From Elymus sibiricus (lineage: Eukaryota; Streptophyta; Magnoliopsida; Poales; Poaceae), in NCBI GenBank assembly GCA_039707655.1, contig CM077665.1, positions 78,431,954 through 78,495,953 of the forward strand: DNA of 64,000 nucleotides, read 5' to 3'. This document shows, in pieces, positions 12,610 to 21,405 of the stretch (position 1 is its first letter; each line of letters begins with the position of its first letter). The notes below the pieces were generated by a model, which saw nothing but the letters and a program-made list of their open reading frames with translations, ran no database searches and was not told the DNA's origin. The translations under genes and the position numbers were made by a program.

Positions 12610-12917
12610 ATGACAAAAGAATCCAAAAGCGGGAATTCAAAATAGGAGACTATGTTCTTTTGTTCAACTCTCGTTTACGATTTTTTGCAGGTAAGCTTCT
12701 CTCCTAATGGGAAGGACCTTATATTATCGAAGAGGTTTATCGTTCTGGAGCTATCAAGATTAATAACGCCAAAGGTACTAACCCGAAGGTGGTCAATAAA
12801 CAAAGAATTAAGCACTATATCTCAGGTACGCCTATTAACGTTGAAAGCAATGTTATCCAAACCATGACACCGGAGGAACACATAAAAGAAACCTTCCGGA
12901 ACACTCCAGAATTCTGA
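12610..12917 (+). pseudogene. Integrase C-terminal tail of element A
   Basis: Continues the integrase interrupted at 6154. The KIGDYVLLFNSRLRFFAGKL block is the conserved C-terminal GPY/F-like region of gypsy integrases and is followed by WEGPYIIEEV. One in-frame TAA sits near 12705, probably from a Lys codon. The frame ends with TGA at 12915. Confidence 0.85.
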
Positions 12918-13035
12918 AAAATAGGTGGAACATGATACGATAAGTAAACGGACTCCGAAAAATCCGCAAAAATATTTTTTGTCAGTTTTGGAATATTAGA
13001 AAATTTTGGAAATAAAGAAATAAACCGGAAGGTGG

Positions 13036-13174
13036 TCGAGGTGAGCACGATACACCAGGGCGCGCCAGACACCCCTGGGCGCGCCCTGGTGGGTTGTGCC
13101 CACCTCGAACACCTTCCCGACTCCGTTTTCCTTCCATATGCTTGTTTTCCAAGAATAAAAATTCTCTATATATA
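13036..13174 (+). promoter_or_regulatory. Internal hairpin plus TATA box upstream of the 3' ORF of element A
   Basis: Inverted repeat with outer arms TCGAGGTG (13036-13043) and CACCTCGA (13101-13108) and inner arms containing CCAGGGCGCGCC and GGGCGCGCCCTGGTG. TATATATA follows at 13167-13174, 81 bases before the ATG at 13255. It has the same design as the LTR promoter region, so it may give the 3' ORF its own transcript. Promoter activity is inferred. Confidence 0.55.
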
Positions 13175-13254
13175 CCCCCGACTGTTTTGATGACCGCATC
13201 GCAGAAAAATCCTCTGTTCTTGTTTCGTGATGTTTTCCTGGCAGATCTAAAAAT

Positions 13255-13665
13255 ATGTCGTCTCAAGATTCGGAGGGGGAGAGCCATGATCACTATGTTG
13301 CAAACCCAAAGATCTTTAGGGAAATTTACCCCTATCTCTGGACCTCAGAGGAGGAGGAAGACGCTACCATGAAGGAAACAAAAGATGATAGCTCTGAGGA
13401 AGAGGATGATCCATTACCTCAACCCGGAGACATGCATGTGGAATTCAAGAAGTCAAGCCTCCCTAGAAGATACAAACCTGAGGTCCAATTTATCCCATCT
13501 CGTTTTCTGCAGGAGAGCAAGGCGGCATTATGCAAAAAGATATTAAAGCTTGAGTTGGAGACTGATGATCTAAAGGAGGAAAATTTTATGCTTAAATATA
13601 AGTTGAAGAAGAAGGCTGCATCTACACCACCACCTTCTTCATCGCCACCACCAAAGGAGACTTGA
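13255..13665 (+). CDS. Extra 3' ORF of element A, unknown function
   Basis: An intact ATG-started frame of 136 codons between integrase and the 3' LTR, sense to the element. The first third is acidic (runs of Glu/Asp around residues 35-60). The middle is basic, with RRYKPEVQFIPSRF. A predicted coiled-coil segment around LCKKILKLELETDDLKEENF is followed by a Pro/Ser tail. It has no transmembrane segment or signal peptide, so it is not an obvious envelope-like protein, although its place matches the extra ORF of Athila/Tat-type elements. It is the only undamaged frame in an element whose pol is riddled with stops. Function unknown. Confidence 0.6.
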   Translation: MSSQDSEGESHDHYVANPKIFREIYPYLWTSEEEEDATMKETKDDSSEEEDDPLPQPGDMHVEFKKSSLPRRYKPEVQFIPSRFLQESKAALCKKILKLELETDDLKEENFMLKYKLKKKAASTPPPSSSPPPKET

Positions 13666-15235
13666 GCACACGGGTATGGGCACTCCCCTTGGCTTGAGCC
13701 AAGCTTGGGGGAGGTGCCCTGGTATCGTATCACCACCACTTTTATTCACCTTTACCTATTCTAGTTCAATCTTTAGTTTTCCTTTGCTTTAGTTGAATAA
13801 AAGTTTAGTATGATCTATTTTCGTGTGTTAGTTTCGTGGCCTATCTATCTATGTAATCGAGTGAGAGTTATATAATAGAGTTAGTTTGAGTTTTTGTCTC
13901 TCTTTTTTCCTTTTGCAATCAAAATAAAGGAAAGAGAAATAAAAGAAAAGAATCATATGCTAATCCTATGGTGAGTAATGATATCACATAAAGAAAAGTA
14001 TAAGTAGTAAAATTTATTGGAGATTGACAAACATAGCATTGGTTAATGATGCAATTCATGAAAGAATTAATAAGGGAAGAGAAGATTCACATGCAAATAT
14101 ACTATCTTGGACATCTTTTATGATTGTGAGCTTCCATTAAATATTATATGCCAAAATTGTTGACGTTGGACAAGGAAGACAACGTAATGATTTATGCTTG
14201 TTCATATCCACATAGAAGTTATATTGTCATAGATCCTTCAACATGTGGTGCTTGCTCAATATCTTTGCTAGCCAAAAATCCCGCAGTAAGTAGAGATACT
14301 ATTTGTGCATCCAAAAACCCAAAACCACACTCATTCCTTGAGAGTTCACCATACCTACCGATGGATCGAGAAAGATCCTTCAAGTAAGTTGTCATCGGTG
14401 CAATAAGGCAATAAAAATTGCTTCTAAAAGTGTTTTGATCAATTAGTGTAAGAGAAAATTGAGCGCTATACGAACTTATGATGGCAAAGTAATAAAAGCG
14501 ACGGACTGCATAATAAAGGTTGCTATCATAGGGGGCAATATAGCGTGACGTTCTTTTACATTAAGGGATTGGGCATACAAATCAATAAGCGCATGACAAC
14601 ATCTGCTTCCCTCTGCGAAGGGACTATCTTTTACTTTTATGTATTTACTTTTATGCAAGAGTCAAAGTATTCTTCCCTATTCCTTTTTACTTTTTATTTT
14701 TGCAAGAATCATGTGGTGAGAAAAGATCTAGGCACATATATCCAGTTGGATATGGGTGGGCATGAGTTATTGTTGTTGACATCGCCCTTGAGGTGAATAC
14801 GTTGGGAGGCGAAACTATAAGCCCCTATCTTCCTATGTGTCCGGTTGAAACTTTTTGTTCATGGGTATGCCGTGAGTGTTAGCAATCATAGAAGACTAAA
14901 TGATGGTTGAGTATGTGGACTTGCCAAAAGGCTCCGACATGAGACCCTTCCTGAAAATATGATGAATTGTAGTTGCAAAGTTGACTGAGAACACAGTTTG
15001 TTAGTTTTCAATAAGGTTTATGCTTCATACTTCTATGTTGTGATGAATTGTTACTTGTGCATAAGAAGTTATATGATGAAAATATATTGAATAAGTTTTA
15101 TGTTAGGATTTATTGCTGCTATGATAATAAGTATGATGCTACTATGTCCGTTCTCTGTTTTTATCGACACCTCTCTCTCAAGTCATGTGGACATGCTTTT
15201 CAATATCGGCTTTCGTTTGAGGACAAGCGAGGTCT
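13666..15235 (+). other. Non-coding 3' spacer of element A
   Basis: AT-rich, with no domain. It begins with a polypurine-like AAGCTTGGGGGAGG at 13701-13714, nearly the same as the true tract at 15236. Only short chance frames are present. Confidence 0.6.
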
Positions 15236-15249
15236 AAGCTTGGGGGAGT
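15236..15249 (+). other. Polypurine tract of element A
   Basis: AAGCTTGGGGGAGT lies directly before the 3' LTR, in the standard plus-strand primer position. Confidence 0.85.
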
Positions 15250-16771
15250 TGATACGTCCATTTTGCATCATGATTTCCTACTGTTATTTATTATGTTTTG
15301 TCAAATAATAATGCTTTGGGGAGTGATTCTAATGCCTTTTCTCTCATAATTTGCAAGGTTTACACAAAGAGGGAGAATACCGGCAGCTGGAATTCTGGAC
15401 CCAAGAAAAGGACATCAGAGATACCTATTCTGCACAACTCCAATGAAGCTAAAATTTTACGGAGATTATTTTTGGAATAAATAAAAAATACTGGAGCAGA
15501 AAACTACCGGAGGGGGCCAACCTGGTCGGCACAACCCACCAGGGCGCGCCAGCCCCCCCTGGGCACACCCTGATGGGTTGTGGCCTCCTCGGCCCACCTC
15601 CGGTGCCCATCTTCTAGTATATAGTCACATTTGACCTAGAAAAAAAATCAGAGGAGGACTTTCGGGACGAAGCGCCGCCGCCTCGAGGCGGAACTTTGAC
15701 AGGAGCACTTTTGCCCTCCGGCGGAGCGATTCCGCCGGGGGAACTTCCCTCCCGGAGGGGGAAATCAAAGCCATCGTCATCACCAACACCCCTCTCATCT
15801 TTGGGAGGCCAATCTTCATCAACATCTTCAACATCACCATCTCCTCTCAAACCCTAGTTCATCTCTTGTGTTGAATCTTTGTACCGGAACCTCATATTGG
15901 TACCTGTGGGTGACTAGTAGTGTTGATTACCTTGCGTAGTTGATTACTATATGTTTTATTTGGTGGAAGAATATACGTTCAGATCCATTATGCTATTCAA
16001 TACCCCTCTGATCTTGAGCATGTTTATTATTTGAGAGTAGTTACCTTTGTTCTTGAGGTCACGGGAGAAGTCATGTTGCAAGTAATCATGTGAATTTGAT
16101 ATGTGTTCGATATTTTGATGATATGTATGTTGTGATTCCCTTAGTGGTGTCATGTGAACGTCGACTACATGACACTTCACCATTCATGGGCCTAAGGGAA
16201 TGCATTGTGGAGTAGTTATTAGATGATGAGTTGCTAGAGTGACAGAAGCTTAAACCCTAGTTTATGCGCTACTTCGTAAGGGGCTGATTTGGATCCAAAC
16301 GTTTAATGCTATGGTTAGATTTTATCTTAATACTTTTCTCGTAGTTGCGAATGCTTGCGAGGGGGTTAATCATAAGTGGGAGGTTTGTTCAAGTAAGAAC
16401 AGCACCCAAGCACCGGTCCACCCACATATCAAATTATCAAAGTAGCGAACACGAATCAAACCAACATGATAAAAGTGACTAGACGAAATTCCCGTGTACC
16501 CTCAAGAACACTTTGCCTATTACTAGAGATTGTTTTGGTCTGTCCTTTGCCACAAAAGGATTGGGCTACCTTGCAGCACCTTGTTTACCGTTACCGTTAC
16601 TTGCTCGTTACAAATTATCTTGCTATCAAACTATCTGTTACCTACAATTTCAGTGCTTGCAAAAATTACCTTGCTGAAAACCGCTTGTCATTTCCTTCTG
16701 CTCCTCGTTGGGTTCGACACTCTTACTTATCGAAAGGACTACGATTGATCCCTTATACTTGTGGGTCATCA
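15250..16771 (+). repeat. 3' LTR of element A
   Basis: Partner of 109-1628. It ends ATCA at 16771, followed by the target duplication GTCGA. The GC-rich hairpin and the TATA-like TATATA are repeated here, with one arm eroded by substitutions. Confidence 0.95.
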
Positions 16772-17667
16772 GTCGAGTTCATGGATTCGTCCTCGTCAGA
16801 TGAGGAAAAATATGAGGATGAAGCGATGATGATGCATGCGGTTCTCCAAGATGCCCAATGTGTGGAGGAGTATGTTCTCAATTTCAAGGGTTCAATCAAT
16901 GGGCGTCGAGTCTGAATGGGAAGAGGGCACGAGGGCATATGATGTTGATGGATGACTACTTTGTTTCGGATGCGCTATTCGAGTCCTTTTTTCGAAGTCG
17001 ATTCCGGATGAGACGAACTGTGTTTGATCATCTCTACAATGGTGTTCAAGCCTATGATGACTACTTCATCTTGAAGAAGGTTGTCATTGGAAACATTGAA
17101 TTCTTTGGTTACCAGAAGGTAACAGTTGCCTTGAGGATGCTTGCCTATGGCCACTGATTATTGGGACGAGTACCTTCGGATGTCTGAAACCACATGTCTC
17201 AAAACCATTGGTAGGTTTGCTACTGCGGTGTTAAAGGTGTTTGGAGCAGAGTACTTGAAAGAACCAACTTCTGAAGACACCGCACAGCTCATGGCACCGT
17301 CGGAAGCAAGAGGGTGCCCTTGTATGTTACAAGGCTCCTCCGTGATGTTAGGGCATATTTCTCCCTTAGCGATTTTGGTGATTGATGACAATGCAATTTG
17401 CGGACTAACCATGTGCATTGAGTATTTCAGATTCTATGTCTTGGCACGAGACGGTTGATACCCCTCGGTGACAAAGAGTGAAGACGGTTGTTTCTGTCGA
17501 TTTCTTTATCGGTGGTTTTTGAGTCATAGGACAACCGTACTATTAAGAGGGGGGTCCGCATTGGAAATGTATGGGTGGAATCAACACGTACACAACCCCA
17601 TAAGCACCCACATTTCCCTTTTCGCAACATGGCGCTAGTCCTCTGTTTTCTATGGCAATTTGGTGTC

Positions 17668-18120
17668 ACACAAGCGGTAGTACCGCAGGTATCCACGGTA
17701 GTACCGCTCCTCCGGTAGTACCGCTTGGCACTACTGCGTTAGTGCCGCTTGGGGGTTCCTGCTTGTGCAACTTTTTGTTGCCTATTTTTAATTAACGGTA
17801 CTAGCACGGTAGTACCGTGCGAGCAGTACTTCCGCTTATTACTACCGCTGCCAGTACCTCTTACAAGAATCCAGCGTGCAACTTTCTGTTTCCATTATGC
17901 CCTAAGCAGTAGTAGAGCGGCACTAGAATGGTAGTACCGCTTTAGGCGGTACTGCCGCCCTGGTTCCCTCTACTACTACCGCCTCCCCTGGCCACGTGGC
18001 CCTAAGCGGTAGTACCGCTGGGGTGGACGGTAGTACCGCTCCGACGGCACTACCGCCCCGCACTCTGTGTAGTTCTTGGCTAGTACCTGGTACTACCGCC
18101 TAAGCGGTAGTACCGCTTAG
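17668..18120. repeat. GCGGTAGTACCGC quasi-palindrome array
   Basis: The motif GCGGTAGTACCGC or close variants occurs at least eight times at irregular spacing. Each copy is nearly its own reverse complement. The array ends about 40 bases before the TATA box of the solo LTR. Confidence 0.75.
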
Positions 18121-18160
18121 CTGCGGGCAGAGGGCAGAAAACAGTTGGATTTCTCCCCAC

Positions 18161-18168
18161 TATAAATA
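18161..18168 (+). promoter_or_regulatory. TATA box of the solo LTR
   Basis: TATAAATA followed by a run of G and a CT-rich stretch is a typical core promoter of plant LTRs. It points toward the downstream half of the broken transposase and the kinase gene 5 kb away. Confidence 0.6.
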
Positions 18169-19321
18169 GGGGGTCTTCTTCTCCAACAAGACTCACCTCT
18201 TATCCCCCAAGCTCCATTGTTGCTCCTAAGCTCATTCCACCCGATCTCTCTCCCTAGCCATCAAAACTTGTTGATCTTCTAGGGTTTGAAGGAGAAGGCC
18301 TCGATCTACACTTCCACCAAGAGAAATTTGATTCCCCCCACTAATCCCTTGTGAATCTTGTTACTCTTGGGTGTTTGAGAACCCTAGACGGAAGAGGTCA
18401 CCTCGGAGTCACATTTCATTGTGGTGAAGCTTCATGGTGGTGTTGGGAGCCTCCAATTAAGTTGTGGAGATTGCCCCAACCTTGTTTGTAAAGATTCGGT
18501 CGCCGCCATCAAGGGCGCCACTAGTGGAATCACGACTCCTTGCATTGTTTGAGGGCGTGAGGAGATTACGGTGGCCCTAATGGCTTCTTGGGGAGCATTG
18601 TGCCTCCACACCGCTGCAATGGAAACGTACTTCCCCTCAAAGGGAAGGAAGTTCAGTAACACATCCTCGTCTCCACCGACTCCACTTGTGGTTACTTCTT
18701 ACTTTTACCTTGTGCAAGATATTGTTGTGTGTGTATCCTTTGCTTGCTTGCTTGTTATTGTTGTTAGCATTATATAGGTTGTTCATCTAGTTGCATATCT
18801 ATACAACCTTTTTGTTGCTAACCCTAATTTGTTTAAAAGAGCTAAAAATTGGCAGTTGCCTATTCACCTCCCTTCTAGTCAAACATATCGATCCTTTCAC
18901 GTGATACCTATGATGTTTAAGGGTTACAAGGCCTCTTGATTTTACACTCTTTCTTTGGGTTACCCGCGTCAACGTGCTGCAATGGTTTCCATTGTCTGCA
19001 AGGTTGTGTGTGGGACAAGCTCCTCTGTGCAACTATGCCATCAATGATCATGAGTACAACATGTGCTATTATCTTCATGATGTTATCTGTCCTTCGTGAG
19101 TGATCTTTGTCAAAAACATTTCTAATCCAAGGAGTGAAAACGATCTCACTTCGCATAAAGAGAAGAAGTTAGAAAGGATATCGTGAGAGCATTTGAAGCG
19201 CTTCAAGCCCGTTTTTCAGTAGTTCAAGGACCTGTTATGATTCAAAGACGTTGTGGAAGGTGTCCATCTTGATGAACGACGTTGAAGATGCCCTAGTGGT
19301 TTTATTTTCTAAAATCTCTCG

Positions 19322-20826
19322 AGTCGCCCTCCCTTCCCCCCGCGTCGCCCTCTTTGGAGGCGACACGGGGGAAACCCTAGCACCCCGCTGCCGCCCCTCT
19401 TCCCTCACCTCGCTGCCACCGGAGGAGCCGCCGCCGAAGCCCGTGCCAGCTCTGGGGAAGGTGGCGGCATGGCGCTTCTTCCGTCATAAGGCGTGGGGAT
19501 CATGGCCGGTCCTGGGCTGCGACAGGGAAGGCTTATTCATGGCGTCGATCTGCGCCGAGATCGGTCGTTCCTAGCGTGGCGCGTCTGGCGTAGGCGACGC
19601 GGTGGTGGATCCTCAGTCGTCTGGTGGATGGTGGCCCGTGGATCCTGGGCGGCGGGCTCCAGATCTAGCACGCCAGTGGTGCTGGTTGCCGGCGGCGACG
19701 CAGTGGCCTCACAGCTGCTTGTGGATAGGCCTGGCGGCGGAGGTGCGGGTTGGTGCTTCCGTGGCCACGACCACAACCACCAGTGTATTCCTCCTTGCCG
19801 GAAGCGGGTGATGGCTCTCTTCCTCACAGCGGGTCCCAAGCCGGCGACTTTGCTTCCTCTCCTCTGGATGGCACTGTTCCGACGGTCTCCTAGGGGTCCG
19901 GACTGGGGGGGAAATCCCTGCGTGGCAGCAGCGGTTGCCAGCGACGACGACGCATGTGGGTGTCGTCTCCTCCTTGGAGGCGTCGTCTTGGCCATGTCCG
20001 TACCCTGCGTGGGCACCAGGGGAAACCTTAGGCTGGCTCAGTAGCCAGGCAACAACGACATCACGTCTTCCCTGGAGGTGCCACCCGGGTGCCATGGAGG
20101 CCACCAGATTTGTTGCTGGAGGTGGTGGCTTCGTTGATGCTCGGCAAGTGTAGAAGTGCATGCGCTAGCCAATGCAACCAAAAGACCGATCTGATGGAAT
20201 AGACTAGGCAATACATTTATACGTCAACACTCCCCTCATGTGTGGCTCCTTCAGGCCTAAACGTGGACCGAAAGTGGACTGTAATTTTAATTACGCCAGC
20301 CGGGTCTTGAACTCAAGACCTCTTGCCTCTGATACCATGTAGAAGTGCATGCCCTAGCCAATGCAACCAAAAGATCGATCTGATGGAAGAGACTAGGCAA
20401 TACATTTATACGTCAACAACGAGGATTGGGGTTTTGTGTCGTCGGTGGTGGTGGTGGCTGTTGTGGGCATGGTTCTTGGGGCGCAATGTACGCAGCCACC
20501 GGCACGCCTTAGACGACACCGTCTTCGGATCTAGCTGGTTCCCGCTGTTCACTCGCCGACTCTTAGGCGTGAAGGGTGAAGATTCCGTTGATCTTGCCCG
20601 TGACGTAGTTGGGGTCGTGCTTCTAGGTTTCAGGTGTTGGCCGAGACGCGGCCCTCGTTCCGTGAGGCTTGCCTCCTCGACATTTGGGGCTTGAGGTTCG
20701 ATTAGGCAAGCTGGTCGTGTCGTTGTAGCCGTGGTGTGTTCTGTGTGCCGGAAGGCGTTGTATCAGCCGTTTGGCTCTTCTTTTATGCTACTATTGATGT
20801 ACCTCTTCACGGTGTATCCTTGGAAA
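19322..20826 (+). mobile_element. GC-rich non-LTR retroposon, unclassified
   Basis: Bounded by an 11-bp direct repeat AAAATCTCTCG (19311-19321 and 20827-20837) and ending in a short A run, as expected for target-primed insertion. About 1.5 kb, or 1.24 kb without the nested TRIM at 20149-20418. The interior is GC-rich with overlapping open frames on both strands (for example 19493-20044) but no recognised domain. No reverse transcriptase is present, so it is a non-autonomous or severely truncated LINE derivative, or a retrocopied transcript. The poly-A run and the A-rich target overlap, so the exact edge is uncertain by a few bases. Confidence 0.6.
20149..20418 (-). mobile_element. TRIM/SMART-type miniature LTR retrotransposon (270 bp)
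   Basis: Two 81-bp direct repeats (20149-20229 and 20338-20418), each TGTAGAAGTGCATG...ACGTCAACA, differ at only a few positions. The 108-bp interior ends next to the right repeat with GCCTCTGATACCA, the complement of an initiator-Met tRNA primer site, so the element reads on the reverse strand. There is no coding capacity. The flanks GCAAG and ACGAG are not a clear target duplication. Confidence 0.85.
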
Positions 20827-20837
20827 AAAATCTCTCG

Positions 20838-21060
20838 TGTGACACAATGTTTTCAACCGTTTGGCTGCGAGTGGCGCAGTGACGACTCTGCCGCCACTTT
20901 GACTGTGCCGGTTCACCACCCTCACTACATTACCGCATCTACAGTCCCATTAATACCGCCGAAAAAGCAGGGGAAAACGGACGGGGCAGTGCACCAGTGA
21001 CTGACTGAGCACAGTGGTGGATCCCACGCCCTCCCTTCCGTTTCATTCCTCCCCTTAACT
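20838..21060 (+). promoter_or_regulatory. Probable promoter region of the receptor-kinase gene
   Basis: This is the unique-looking stretch between the retroposon and the CT-rich leader of the kinase gene. No clear TATA box is seen; a CT-rich tract (21060-21160) starts the presumed leader. The gene therefore has very little transposon-free upstream DNA. Confidence 0.35.
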
Positions 21061-21372
21061 GCACCCCGCCCTCTCCCTCCTCCCCTCCCCTCCCCTCCCC
21101 CGGAGTCGCCGTCGCCGTCGTCTCGCTCTCCCCGTCCCTCTCTCCCAAGACCCGGCGACAAGTCCTCCCTCCCGTGCACGTCGTCTCCAGGGTCCGGGGA
21201 CGAGGGAGCGGCCACCGGAGCGCCGCAGGCCAGCTGCTCCCGCGCATTCCGCCGGCCGGCCGACGACCGCCGTCGAGGTACGTGCCCGGCTCTGCTCCGG
21301 CGGCCCCGCATTCCCGGCCGTTCGAATCTCCGATTCCGCCTGCATACCGTTGGGTCGGGTGCTGTTCTCGGG

Positions 21373-21405
21373 TTCTTCTTCTTCTTCTTCTTCTTCTTCT
21401 TCTTC
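21373..21405 (+). repeat. (TTC)11 microsatellite in the kinase 5' region
   Basis: Eleven perfect TTC units lie inside the presumed first 5' UTR intron of the downstream kinase gene. A likely donor GAG|GTACGTG at 21277/21278 precedes it. The repeat is likely to vary in length between accessions (inference). Confidence 0.8.

Larger units (their letters stand above)
109..16771 (+). mobile_element. Gypsy-type LTR retrotransposon A, complete but decayed, with element B nested inside
   Basis: Both ends are seen directly. The element begins TGATACGTCC and ends GGTCATCA. It is flanked by the identical 5-bp target duplication GTCGA at 104-108 and 16772-16776. Two direct LTRs of about 1.52 kb enclose a tRNA-Asp primer-binding site, gag, protease, reverse transcriptase, RNase H, integrase, an extra 3' ORF and a polypurine tract. 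Order RT before integrase and the tRNA-Asp primer fit Ty3/gypsy of the Athila/Tat-like plant lineages; I do not assign a family name. Pol carries several stops and frameshifts, so the copy is non-autonomous today. It was inserted just upstream of the start codon of a PIF/Harbinger transposase and later received element B (6155-12604) within the integrase tail. Confidence 0.95.
17346..18899 (+). mobile_element. Solo LTR inserted in the Harbinger transposase
   Basis: Starts TGTTAGGGCATATTTC, ends ATCGATCCTTTCA, and is flanked by the 5-bp duplication CGTGA (17341-17345 and 18900-18904). No internal domain and no second LTR are present, so it is the product of LTR-LTR recombination. A TATAAATA at 18161-18168 is preceded by an array of GGTAGTACCGC quasi-palindromes and followed by a CT-rich leader. 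The strand call rests on the TATA direction and TG...CA order. Confidence 0.9.
16781..19290 (+). pseudogene. PIF/Harbinger transposase, split and decayed
   Basis: Recognised by its N-terminal and middle blocks: an acidic start (MDSSSSDEE), then YVLNFKGSINGRRV, MDDYFVSDALF, RMRRTVFDHLY, YDDYFILKK, ALRMLAYG and DYWDEYLRMSE. This is the order seen in plant PIF/Harbinger DDE transposases (HARBI1-like nuclease). Two frameshifts lie near 16910 and 17150. At 17345 the coding region is interrupted by a solo LTR. Beyond it (18905-19290) come GQAPLCNYAIND and a YYLHDVICPS block, corresponding to the later catalytic region with its Asp, again with stops. The region between the two halves that should carry the first catalytic Asp is eroded. 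The upstream bases 1-108 belong to the same host, before element A. Confidence 0.8.

Noticed and set aside
13255..13665. Envelope-like protein in element A
   Set aside because: Position fits, but there is no signal peptide, membrane segment or Cys pattern.
109..16771. Naming element A as a specific Triticeae family
   Set aside because: Several families share the TGATACGTCCATTTTGCATC start; without a database comparison a name would be a guess.
19493..20161. Long overlapping frames on both strands in the GC-rich retroposon
   Set aside because: GC-rich sequence gives open frames in several phases at once; no domain, and the TRIM nearby shows it is not a maintained gene.
20144..20423. Target duplication of the TRIM
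   Set aside because: Flanks GCAAG and ACGAG do not match well enough.
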